Shown here piece by piece: positions 8,537-16,516 of a DNA stretch of 64,000 bases. Under the pieces are notes generated by a model. That model was not told where the DNA came from and did no database searches. It saw only the letters and a program-made list of their open reading frames with translations. Within the stretch, counting starts at the first letter, position 1; each line of letters begins with the position of its first letter. Source of the DNA: Empedobacter falsenii (GTDB taxonomy: Bacteria > Bacteroidota > Bacteroidia > Flavobacteriales > Weeksellaceae); the NCBI RefSeq assembly GCF_013488205.1, contig NZ_CP040908.1, forward strand, positions 2,916,001 through 2,980,000. Direction: 5' to 3'. The position numbers and the translations under genes were made by a program.

Positions 8537-9052
8537 ATGAAATATTTATCAATTATATTTTTATTTATATCCATAAATAATTTTGCTCAAGAATATATAT
8601 TCAAAAATACATGTTATTTAGGAGATGATATACATACTCAATCTATTGATACTATAAAATCTAAAGAAAAACTAAATTTATTATTCTATAATAAACACTA
8701 TGATTCTTATACTCCATCTTTATTTCCAAATCATTTAGTATCAAAGAAGAAAGAAATAAGACCTCTTGTAAACAAAACAAAAGATGGATATATTGTCGAA
8801 TATTATGATCAAAATAATAGACTAATAAAATATTCTTTCAATAATCAAGCAAGTAATTTTGATGTAGAAATCATTTATTATAACAATAATTATCCTGAAT
8901 TTATTATTGAACACTTCTTAGATTTACATCATAGTGAGAATTATATAGCATCTATTACTTATGATTTGAAATATAATCAAAGACAAGAACTTATATTTAT
9001 AAAAATGATTGATAACAATAAATATAGATGTGAATTAGAAAAAATTAATTAA
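8537..9052 (+). CDS. Small exported hypothetical protein
   Basis: 171 residues. An N-terminal signal (MKYLSIIFLFISINNFAQ) suggests export. The rest is Tyr/Asn-rich with the feel of a beta-rich envelope protein (YIVEYYDQNNRLIKYSFN). No family recognised. It starts 38 bp after the barrel gene on the same strand, so co-transcription is possible, but its base composition is distinctly more AT-rich than that neighbour. Confidence 0.6.
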   Translation: MKYLSIIFLFISINNFAQEYIFKNTCYLGDDIHTQSIDTIKSKEKLNLLFYNKHYDSYTPSLFPNHLVSKKKEIRPLVNKTKDGYIVEYYDQNNRLIKYSFNNQASNFDVEIIYYNNNYPEFIIEHFLDLHHSENYIASITYDLKYNQRQELIFIKMIDNNKYRCELEKIN

Positions 9053-9083
9053 TTATTTTTAATTCTATTAATTACTAATATCT

Positions 9084-9350
9084 AAAACGAGTTCATTTGT
9101 AATAAATGTGACATTACATTTATCTAAAACATGTTCGTTTGTAATAAATGTTAACTTACGTTTATCTCAATCATATCTGTTTGCGATGTTCGTCAAGAAG
9201 ATTTGATTACAAACAAGGTTATTTATAATAAATGTAAGGCTACATTAATCTAAAACATGTCCGTTTGCAATGTCCGTAAAGAAAATTTCATTACAAACAG
9301 GTGTGTTTATCCTTTCCCGAGTCCTCGGTTGATCACAAACAAGTCTGTTT
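9084..9350. repeat. 42-bp-period dyad repeat array, locus A (7 cores)
   Basis: Seven 14-bp cores close to AAACAnGTnnGTTT begin at 9085, 9127, 9169, 9211, 9253, 9295 and 9337, each exactly 42 bp after the last. Examples are AAACATGTTCGTTT (9127) and AAACAAGTCTGTTT (9337). Spacers fall into three types: ATAAATGT..ACATTTAT palindromes (9102-9123 and its variants), a non-palindromic type (9183-9210 and 9267-9294), and CGAGTCCTCGG (near 9322). The last two cores with the spacer between them, read on the minus strand, nearly match the units at 26723-26932. The 432-bp gap between genes at 9053-9484 holds this array and the promoter region of the peptidase gene, nothing else I can see. Confidence 0.88.
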
Positions 9351-9484
9351 TAGCTTACCAAAAGTATTGTGTGAATGAATACTAAGAAGTTTTATTAAAA
9401 AAACTTTAAATTTTTATAGGTTTATTGTTAACATTTTCGTGAAATTAGCTACTTATAAAATACTCACACAAAATAAATTTAAAA

Positions 9485-10678
9485 ATGCGTAAAATTTTTT
9501 ATCCAGTTTTAGCTTCTGCTTTATTTTTAGCTTCAGCTCAATTGGTGTCTGCACAAGACAATTTAGTTAATTCTTTGAACAAAAATGTTAGTGAAAATAG
9601 TAAAGAAGCTTTCAAATTTACTGATGTTATCAATTTAGCTAAAACTCCAGTAGAAAATCAAGGTTCATCAGGAACTTGTTGGTCATATTCAGGAAATTCT
9701 TTCTTCGAATCAGAAATGTTAAGAATGGGAAAACAACCTATTCAATTGTCTCCAATTTTCAATGCCAGAAATACATATGTTGAAAAAGGAAAACAATATG
9801 TTCGTATGCATGGCGCTACAACTTTAGGTGATGGAGGTTCTTTCTATGATGTTTTAAATACAATCAAAAAATATGGAGCTGTTCCAGAATCTGTATACAC
9901 AGGTTTGAATTACGGAACAAAAACAAATCAATTTGGTGAAATGGCTGCAATTCAAGAAGGAGTTTTGAAAGCGGTTGTTGCAAATCCAAATGGTAAATTA
10001 ACTCCAAACTGGGAGAAAGCCTATACAGCTGTTTTGGATAGCTATTTAGGAGAATATCCAAAGGAATTCACGTATAACGGAAAAAAATACACACCACGTA
10101 CATTTGCTGATCAAGTGGTAGGAATTAATCCAAACGATTATGTTGCGATTACATCTTTTAAAGATCACGACTATTACAAACCGTTTGTATTAGCGATTCC
10201 TGATAACTGGGCGTACGAATCTTTCTACAATGTTCCGATGACAGAAATGACTGATAACATTGATTATGCTTTGAAAAACGGATTTACAGTTGCTTGGGCA
10301 ACAGACGTTTCTGAAAAAGGATTTAGCTGGAAAAATGGTGTGGCTTATGTACCAGAAGTTGATTTTGCAGATATGAATGCACAACAAAAAGCAGATATGT
10401 TCAAAGGTCCAAAACCAGAAAAAGTAATTACAGAAGATATGCGTCAAGCTGCTTTTGATGATTACCAAACGACTGATGATCACGGAATGCACATTGTTGG
10501 TATTGCGAAAGATCAAAACGGAAAAGATTACTACATCGTGAAAAACTCTTGGGGTTTAACTAACGATTACGAAGGATATCTTTATGTAACAAAAGCATTT
10601 GTTCAGTACAAAACAACAAATATTTTAGTTCATAAAAACGGTGTTCAAAAACAAACGTTGAAAAAATTAGGAATCTAA
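9485..10678 (+). CDS. Secreted C1-family cysteine peptidase (bleomycin hydrolase/aminopeptidase C type)
   Basis: 397 residues with signal peptide ending near VSAQ (residue 24). The papain-like triad is visible: QGSSGTCWSYS with catalytic C65, DDHGMHIVGIA with H336, and VKNSWG with N354. Arrangement and length fit the C1B bleomycin hydrolase/PepC branch, but an export signal differs from the usual cytoplasmic members and is typical of the Bacteroidota group. Expected in the periplasm or anchored outside, trimming peptides. It has its own promoter region after the repeat array and converges on a chagasin-like inhibitor gene, sharing a terminator. Confidence 0.9.
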   Translation: MRKIFYPVLASALFLASAQLVSAQDNLVNSLNKNVSENSKEAFKFTDVINLAKTPVENQGSSGTCWSYSGNSFFESEMLRMGKQPIQLSPIFNARNTYVEKGKQYVRMHGATTLGDGGSFYDVLNTIKKYGAVPESVYTGLNYGTKTNQFGEMAAIQEGVLKAVVANPNGKLTPNWEKAYTAVLDSYLGEYPKEFTYNGKKYTPRTFADQVVGINPNDYVAITSFKDHDYYKPFVLAIPDNWAYESFYNVPMTEMTDNIDYALKNGFTVAWATDVSEKGFSWKNGVAYVPEVDFADMNAQQKADMFKGPKPEKVITEDMRQAAFDDYQTTDDHGMHIVGIAKDQNGKDYYIVKNSWGLTNDYEGYLYVTKAFVQYKTTNILVHKNGVQKQTLKKLGI

Positions 10679-10696
10679 TTTGTAAGATAATAAACT

Positions 10697-10729
10697 AAAA
10701 AAATCCACTCAATGAGTGGATTTTTTTTT
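10697..10729. terminator. Bidirectional terminator between peptidase and inhibitor
   Basis: AAATCCACTC/GAGTGGATTT with AAT loop, A-run before and T-run after. The plus-strand T-run overlaps the stop codon of the minus-strand inhibitor gene. Confidence 0.85.
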
Positions 10730-11120
10730 ATTTCACAATAAATGTAATTTGTTTTGTATTAGCTGGCGCAGCTTCCTCCCAGCCTCTTTTGTAATCAAAC
10801 TGAATTGTACATTCGCCTTTGCTTCCCGCTTTCACAGTATATACATTTTTACTCGGCGCGCCTACCACTCCTTCTTGTTGATTTTTCACATTTGACTTAT
10901 CAACAATTTTCACACTACAATCTTCTGGTTCAGAAGTAAACCAATCATAACCAGTAGAAGGATTAGCAGTAACTTCTAATTTTACCTGATCACCTTCATT
11001 TAGTTTAATCGTTTTTACATTTTCGATTGTATCCAAATTGATCGTTTGTTCTTTACTTGCATTTGTCGCACACGCTGTCAACAAAGTTGCACTTCCTATT
11101 AGTAATAAAGTTTTTTTCAT
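10728..11120 (-). CDS. Chagasin-like (MEROPS I42) cysteine protease inhibitor lipoprotein
   Basis: 130 residues. Lipobox LLTAC with lipidation Cys17 after a short signal. The three inhibitory loops of the I42 family can be recognised: NPSTGYDW (family NPTTGY), a GAPS-containing loop in the middle, and YKRGWE in place of the RPW loop. Members block papain-like peptidases by inserting these loops in the active-site cleft. It faces the C1 peptidase gene with 49 bp between stops, so the pair may be an enzyme and its guard, though target specificity is inferred. Confidence 0.82.
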   Translation of the reverse strand: MKKTLLLIGSATLLTACATNASKEQTINLDTIENVKTIKLNEGDQVKLEVTANPSTGYDWFTSEPEDCSVKIVDKSNVKNQQEGVVGAPSKNVYTVKAGSKGECTIQFDYKRGWEEAAPANTKQITFIVK

Positions 11121-11193
11121 TTATGATGGATGATTTTATTTATTTTTTTGATAAAAACAGTTATAAAGCTATTCAACTAAGCGCTTTTTCAAC

Positions 11194-11201
11194 TAATTTT
11201 G
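11194..11201 (+). promoter_or_regulatory. Candidate -7 box (TAATTTTG) before FAD oxidoreductase
   Basis: Fits TAnnTTTG and lies 25 bp before the start codon at 11226. No clear -33 element is visible. Confidence 0.35.
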
Positions 11202-11225
11202 TACTTTATTTTTTAGTCAATAATT

Positions 11226-12794
11226 ATGCCTCAAAATGTAACGATACGAATTTCTCCTACAGAAGCTGCAAACGAGAAAATTTTGAAACAACGTTTAGCA
11301 TCTGCTGTTAAAACAAAACCGGAGAATATCAATGCTTACCAAATTATTCGTCGCTCATTAGATGCGCGAAGCCGAAATATTATTTCCCAATTACAAGTCA
11401 ATGTTTTTGTAAATGAAGAATTTTCTGATGCTTTCGAGTTTCATCCAAATCTTCAAAATGTAGAAAACAAACACGAAGTTTATATTGCTGGTGCTGGTCC
11501 TGCTGGATTATTTGCTGCGTTAGAATTAATAGAACAAGGTTTGAAACCAATTATTATCGAGCGTGGTAAAAATGTTCGTGATCGTCGTCGTGATTTAGCT
11601 GCGATGAATAAAGAAGGAAAAGTAAATCCTGAATCTAACTATTGTTATGGCGAAGGTGGCGCTGGGACTTATTCGGACGGAAAATTATATACGCGTTCTA
11701 CAAAACGTGGAAACATCCTGAAATCATTGCAATGGTTTGTACATTTCGGTGCGACAGAACGTATTTTGCAAGAAGCGCATCCACATATCGGAACAAATAA
11801 ATTACCTGGAATTATCGCCAACATGCGCGAAGCAATTATCGAATGTGGTGGTGAAGTTTGGTTTGACACAAAACTAACGGACATTATTATCGAGAATAAT
11901 CAAATCAAAGGAATTGAAATCAATCATGATAAAAAAATTAAAACTTCTTCTTTGATCTTAGCAACGGGACATTCGGCTCGTGATATTTTTAGAATGTTAG
12001 ATGAAAAAAATGTTTTAATTGAAGCAAAACCTTTTGCATTGGGTGTTCGTGTAGAACATCACCAAAGTTTGATTGATTCTGCTCAATACCATTGTCCAGT
12101 TGGAACGGAACGAAACGAATTTCTTCCTCCTGCCTCGTATTCATTAGTTTCGCAAGAAGCTGGTCGCGGCGTTTTCTCTTTTTGTATGTGTCCTGGAGGA
12201 ATTATTGCGCCCGCATCTACAGACGAAGGAGAATTGGTGGTAAATGGTTGGTCACCTTCCAAACGTGACGGATTTTTTGCAAACTCGGGAATGGTTGTAA
12301 CAGTTGATGAAAAAGATTTTGCTAAATATGGTTTTACTGGACCTTTGGCTGGAATGAAATTTCAACAAATGGTCGAGCAAAAAGCATGGCAAGTTGGTGG
12401 AGGTAAATTAAAAGCACCTGCACAACGAATGACCGATTTTGTTTCAGGAAAATTATCTAATTCATTGAATGATTGCTCTTATTTACCAGGTTTAACTTCA
12501 GGTTTATTAAGCGAAGTTTTACCAAAAGAAGTTCATCAATCTTTGAAATTAGGTTTTCAAACATTTGGTAAAAAAATGAATGGTTACTATACCGAAAATG
12601 CAAATATTGTGGCAACAGAATCTAGAACTTCTTCACCTGTTCGTATTCCGAGAAATGAAGAAACGTTAGAACACACGCAAATTTCTGGTTTATTTCCTTG
12701 CGCTGAAGGAGCTGGTTACGCTGGTGGAATTATTTCTGCCGCAATGGACGGAGCAAAAGTTGCAATTGCTGTGAAGAATTTTATCGAAAAATAG
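11226..12794 (+). CDS. NAD(P)/FAD-dependent oxidoreductase
   Basis: 522 residues. A Rossmann dinucleotide motif GAGPAG is at residues 89-94, after an N-terminal domain of about 80 residues typical of the large 'FAD-dependent dehydrogenase' family. Further marks are YGEGGAGTYSDGKLYTR, ATGHSARD and the C-terminal CAEGAGYAGGIISAAMDG, the second FAD contact. Cytoplasmic; physiological substrate unknown in this family. The gene has neighbours on both sides on other transcripts and seems monocistronic. Confidence 0.88.
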   Translation: MPQNVTIRISPTEAANEKILKQRLASAVKTKPENINAYQIIRRSLDARSRNIISQLQVNVFVNEEFSDAFEFHPNLQNVENKHEVYIAGAGPAGLFAALELIEQGLKPIIIERGKNVRDRRRDLAAMNKEGKVNPESNYCYGEGGAGTYSDGKLYTRSTKRGNILKSLQWFVHFGATERILQEAHPHIGTNKLPGIIANMREAIIECGGEVWFDTKLTDIIIENNQIKGIEINHDKKIKTSSLILATGHSARDIFRMLDEKNVLIEAKPFALGVRVEHHQSLIDSAQYHCPVGTERNEFLPPASYSLVSQEAGRGVFSFCMCPGGIIAPASTDEGELVVNGWSPSKRDGFFANSGMVVTVDEKDFAKYGFTGPLAGMKFQQMVEQKAWQVGGGKLKAPAQRMTDFVSGKLSNSLNDCSYLPGLTSGLLSEVLPKEVHQSLKLGFQTFGKKMNGYYTENANIVATESRTSSPVRIPRNEETLEHTQISGLFPCAEGAGYAGGIISAAMDGAKVAIAVKNFIEK

Positions 12795-12825
12795 TTTTAT
12801 ATTTAATACTCAAAATAAAATACAG

Positions 12826-12857
12826 ATGTCAAGCTGAACTTGTTTCAGCTTCGCATC
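12826..12857. repeat. REP-like palindromic intergenic element
   Basis: ATGTCAAGCTGAACTTGTTT followed by CAGCTTCGCATC. The core AGCTGAA..TTTCAGCT (12832-12850) is an inverted repeat. Similar 'CTGAACTTGTTTCAG' palindromes are a common dispersed repeat in Bacteroidota genomes, from general knowledge. Only one copy is seen here. Confidence 0.55.
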
Positions 12858-12867
12858 TTTAGAAATG

Positions 12868-13072
12868 ATGAATCTAAAAAAAAGTAAATAATTTCAAATT
12901 TTTATTAATTTCAGTAGTACTGATTTTGATTGGTTATTCAATCAACTTAATTGGTTGGAATATTGGAACAATTACAATTGTTTATTTTGGATTAGGTTTA
13001 TTCTTTTTAGGAATTATTTCATTCATCATTTTACTATTTTTAGCTTTGATTAAAATTGTTAATAGAATTTAA
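12868..13072 (+). pseudogene. Small two-segment membrane protein, frame broken at an A8 tract
   Basis: An open frame with no good start codon runs from 12878 to the TAA at 13070-13072 and reads LLISVVLILIGYSINLIGWN, then a second hydrophobic segment ending LIKIVNRI. ATG codons at 12865 and 12868 lead into an eight-A run (12876-12883) in another frame; changing the run by +1 or -2 would give MNLKKVNNFKF joined to the membrane part, about 67 residues. The stop overlaps the crcB start by one base (TAATG), typical of a coupled gene. Either a frameshift mutation, phase-variable tract, sequencing error or slippage. Confidence 0.5.
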
Positions 13073-13449
13073 TGAATCTCTTAAAATCTATATTATTTGT
13101 TGGTTTAGGTGGCGCTTTTGGTAGTGTTGCAAGATTTTTAATTTCATACGGAATCGGAAAATATTATTCGCAACCTTTTCCATTTGCTACGTTTTTGACA
13201 AATATTATCGGTTGTTTTTTGATTGGCGCTTTATATGGATATTCAATCAAAAATGGTTTAGGAAATACCTATTTCAATTTTTTACTGATAACAGGATTTT
13301 GTGGAGGTTTCACTACATTTTCAAGTTTTTCGTATGAAAATTTCAACTTAATTCAACAACAAAATTACATCACACCAATTATTTATATTTTTTTGAGTGT
13401 ACTCATTGGATTAATATTTACAATGATTGGTTTTAGATTAACAAAATAA
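13072..13449 (+). CDS. crcB: Fluoride efflux channel CrcB/Fluc
   Basis: 125 residues with four membrane segments. Family marks GGAFGSVARFLIS near the N-terminus, FLTNIIGCFLIGAL in segment 2, and GFCGGFTTFSSFSYE in segment 3, which carries the Phe box and central Na+ site of the dual-topology Fluc dimer. It exports fluoride through the inner membrane. I see no fluoride riboswitch in front; the start overlaps the stop of a broken small membrane gene by one base. Confidence 0.95.
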   Translation: MNLLKSILFVGLGGAFGSVARFLISYGIGKYYSQPFPFATFLTNIIGCFLIGALYGYSIKNGLGNTYFNFLLITGFCGGFTTFSSFSYENFNLIQQQNYITPIIYIFLSVLIGLIFTMIGFRLTK

Positions 13450-13518
13450 CTCTATATCGAAAATAGTTTTCTCTTATTCATTTTAATATCCTACTTTTAA
13501 GCAACTTAAAAAAAATAC

Positions 13519-16431
13519 ATGAGGAAATCTATTTTAATCTGCGGAATCATTTTTGGTTCTGTATTTACTCACGCACAATTAAAAACAGTGAAAAAAACTG
13601 ACAATAAAGGATATACCTACGAAATGGTAGAAAATGATCCTTCGAATACAAGAATTTATACGCTAAAAAATGGTTTAAAAATCTATTTGGCTCAAATAAA
13701 AGACGAACCAAGAATCCAAACTCATATAGCTGTAAAAACAGGTTCTAACAACGACCCAGAAGACAATACTGGTTTGGCTCACTACTTAGAGCATATGGTT
13801 TTTAAAGGAACTTCAAAAATCGGAACACAAAATTGGGCTGTTGAAAAACCTTTGATCCAACAAATTTCAGATTTATACGAACAACATAAAGCAGAAAAAG
13901 ATCCTGCAAAAAAAGTTGAAATTTATAAAAAAATTGATCAAGTTTCGCAAGAAGCATCCAAATATGCTGTGGCAAATGAATACGATAAATTAATTTCATC
14001 TTTGGGAGCATCAGGAACTAATGCACATACATCTTTAGAGGAAACAATTTATCATAATAATATTCCGAATAACGAATTAGAAAAATGGTTAAAAGTAGAA
14101 TCTGAGCGTTTTGGAGAGTTAACTTTACGCCTTTTTCATACTGAATTAGAAGCCGTTTACGAAGAATTTAATCGTGCGCAAGATAACGACGGACGTTTGG
14201 TTTACTATAAATTAATGCAAACGTTATTCCCAAAATCTCATTACGGAACACAAACTACAATTGGAACTTCAGAACATTTGAAAAATCCATCAATGGTTGC
14301 AATCCATAATTATTTCGATAAATATTATGTAGCAAGCAATATGGCTGTAATGTTAATCGGTGATTTCGATTTTGATACGGCTGTTCCAATGATTGACAAA
14401 TATTTCGGAAATTATGCTACAAAACCAGCTCCAGCACAATATGTAGCAAAAGAAGATCCGATTAAAATAATCAGTACAAGCGAAGTATTTAGTCCTTCAT
14501 CAGAGCGAGTACAGTTTGCTTATCGTTTCGATGGAGCAAAAAGTTCTGATGCAAAATATGTAACATTAATTGATTATATCTTAAGTAATTCTACAGCTGG
14601 ATTAATCGACTTAAATATCAATCAACAGCAAAAAACATTAGGAGCAGGAAGTTCTTCTTCTTTCTTTAGAGATTATGGAATGCATTCTTTTTCTGGATCG
14701 CCAAAACAAGGACAAAGTTTAGAAGAAGTTCGTGATTTATTAATTGCTCAAATCGAGAAAATCAAAAATGGAGAATTTGATGATTGGATGATTGAAGCTG
14801 TTGTAAATGATTTGAGAAAATCTCGAATGAGAAGCTGGGAAAATACACGTTCTTTAGCAGCAAGCTTGTACAAATCGTATATCAACGATGTTCCTTGGGC
14901 AGAAGTTGTCGATCAATACGATGATATGGGACGTGTGACGAAGCAAGAATTAATGGACTTTGCGAAGAAAAATTATGCAAATAATTATGTTATTGTGTTC
15001 AAACGTCAAGGTGAAAACAAAGATTTGGTACGTGTTTCGAATCCTGGAATTACGCCAATTCAATTAAATCGTGATGCTGAATCTACTTGGTACAAAGATT
15101 TCATGAAAATCAAATCAAGTGAAATTAAACCTGTTTTTGTTGACTTCAAAAAAGAATTAAACGAAGGAAAAATCAAGAATGCAAAATTCACTTCGATTCA
15201 AAACAAGACAAACGATATTAGTTCTGTTTACTATATCGCGGATATGGGATCGGACAACAATAAAAAACTTGGTTTAGCAATTAATTACTTAGATTATTTA
15301 GGAACGTCTAAATATTCGCCAGAAAACTTGAAAAAAGAGTTTTATAAAATTGGTGTAGATTATGGCGTTAATGCTGGTACAGAAAGAACTTCTGTTTATA
15401 TCACAGGTTTACAAAAGAATTTGACAAGCGGAATCAAATTGTTTGAACACCTTTTAAGTGATGCCGTTGCAAATAATGAATCTTACCAAGAATATGTGAA
15501 AACAATCTTGAAATCGAGAGAGAATTCTAAAAAGAATAAAAACGTGATTTCTTCTTTGTTGAATACTTATGCGCAATATGGACCAAATAACCGTTCGAGA
15601 GATATTATTTCTGAAGCAGACTTGAAAGCTATAGATCCAAAAGAATTAACGCAAATCATCAAAGATTTCTTTAATTACAAGCACCAAATTTTCTATTACG
15701 GAAATAATGAAGCAGAAACGAAAAAAGCAATTGAACAAAATCATAATTTCGGAAAAAATTTAGATTATCCTAAGAAAAAAGAATATCCGCAACCAGCAAC
15801 AGATGGTAAAGTATATTTTGCTCCTTACGATATGGTACAAGCGGAAATTAATTTCTTTGCTCGTGATACTAAATATGATCCTACTTTGTTGACATCTACA
15901 GGAATTTTCAATGAGTATTTTGGAGGAGGTTTATCATCTATCGTTTTCCAAGAAATTCGTGAGTCTAAATCCTTAGCTTATTCTGCTGGTTCTTATTACA
16001 TTAACGCAAATAAAAAAGATAATTACAATTATGTAAGAGCTGTAATTGGAACACAAGCTAACAAATTACCACAAGCTGTTGACGCAATGAAAGAATTAAT
16101 GAATAATATGCCAAAAGCAGAAAATCAATTTAATAATTCTAAGCAAGCTGCACTTAAGCAAATCGCTACAAGTCGCTATACAAAAGCAAATGTGTTCTTT
16201 TATTGGTTATCGTTACAAGATAAAGGTCTAAATTATGATATCAATAAAGATATTTACGATCAAACATCTAAATTAACATTAGATCAATTGGATCAATTTT
16301 TCCAAAAACATATCAAAGGTCAAAACTTCAATGTTGGTTTAATTGGTAAGAAAGAAAACTTAGACTGGCCATCTGTTGAAAAACTTGGACAAGTAAAAGA
16401 ATTGACTTTAGAAGAATTATTTAACTACTAA
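13519..16431 (+). CDS. M16-family zinc metallopeptidase (insulinase/pitrilysin type)
   Basis: 970 residues, signal peptide MRKSILICGIIFGSVFTHAQ. The inverted zinc motif HYLEH gives H88, E91 and H92, with the distal glutamate probably in LEAVYEEFNRA. Length fits two M16 homologous halves, with an inactive C-terminal half containing FFARDTKYDPTLL and EIRESKSLAYSAGSYY. Predicted to be periplasmic or envelope associated, degrading peptides up to small protein size. Stands alone with a strong terminator. Confidence 0.93.
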   Translation: MRKSILICGIIFGSVFTHAQLKTVKKTDNKGYTYEMVENDPSNTRIYTLKNGLKIYLAQIKDEPRIQTHIAVKTGSNNDPEDNTGLAHYLEHMVFKGTSKIGTQNWAVEKPLIQQISDLYEQHKAEKDPAKKVEIYKKIDQVSQEASKYAVANEYDKLISSLGASGTNAHTSLEETIYHNNIPNNELEKWLKVESERFGELTLRLFHTELEAVYEEFNRAQDNDGRLVYYKLMQTLFPKSHYGTQTTIGTSEHLKNPSMVAIHNYFDKYYVASNMAVMLIGDFDFDTAVPMIDKYFGNYATKPAPAQYVAKEDPIKIISTSEVFSPSSERVQFAYRFDGAKSSDAKYVTLIDYILSNSTAGLIDLNINQQQKTLGAGSSSSFFRDYGMHSFSGSPKQGQSLEEVRDLLIAQIEKIKNGEFDDWMIEAVVNDLRKSRMRSWENTRSLAASLYKSYINDVPWAEVVDQYDDMGRVTKQELMDFAKKNYANNYVIVFKRQGENKDLVRVSNPGITPIQLNRDAESTWYKDFMKIKSSEIKPVFVDFKKELNEGKIKNAKFTSIQNKTNDISSVYYIADMGSDNNKKLGLAINYLDYLGTSKYSPENLKKEFYKIGVDYGVNAGTERTSVYITGLQKNLTSGIKLFEHLLSDAVANNESYQEYVKTILKSRENSKKNKNVISSLLNTYAQYGPNNRSRDIISEADLKAIDPKELTQIIKDFFNYKHQIFYYGNNEAETKKAIEQNHNFGKNLDYPKKKEYPQPATDGKVYFAPYDMVQAEINFFARDTKYDPTLLTSTGIFNEYFGGGLSSIVFQEIRESKSLAYSAGSYYINANKKDNYNYVRAVIGTQANKLPQAVDAMKELMNNMPKAENQFNNSKQAALKQIATSRYTKANVFFYWLSLQDKGLNYDINKDIYDQTSKLTLDQLDQFFQKHIKGQNFNVGLIGKKENLDWPSVEKLGQVKELTLEELFNY

Positions 16432-16452
16432 TAATCAGACATTATAAAAACC

Positions 16453-16493
16453 AATAAACGCGTTTAGGAAATCCTAAAACGCGTTTATTTTTT
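16453..16493 (+). terminator. Terminator of M16 peptidase gene
   Basis: Long stem AATAAACGCGTTTAGGA against TCCTAAAACGCGTTTATT (one bulged A) followed by T-run. Could serve the converging HhH gene too. Confidence 0.85.
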
Positions 16494-16516
16494 AAAACTA
16501 ACCTATGAATGAATAA

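Noticed and set aside
9084-9350. CRISPR array (short repeats with variable spacers at regular distance)
   Set aside because: The core is only 14 bp and imperfect, spacers resemble each other in three classes, and no cas genes are near.
13000-13071. Fluoride riboswitch before crcB
   Set aside because: No conserved GGNGAU..CCGC-type fluoride aptamer text is visible; upstream sequence is coding for a small membrane protein.
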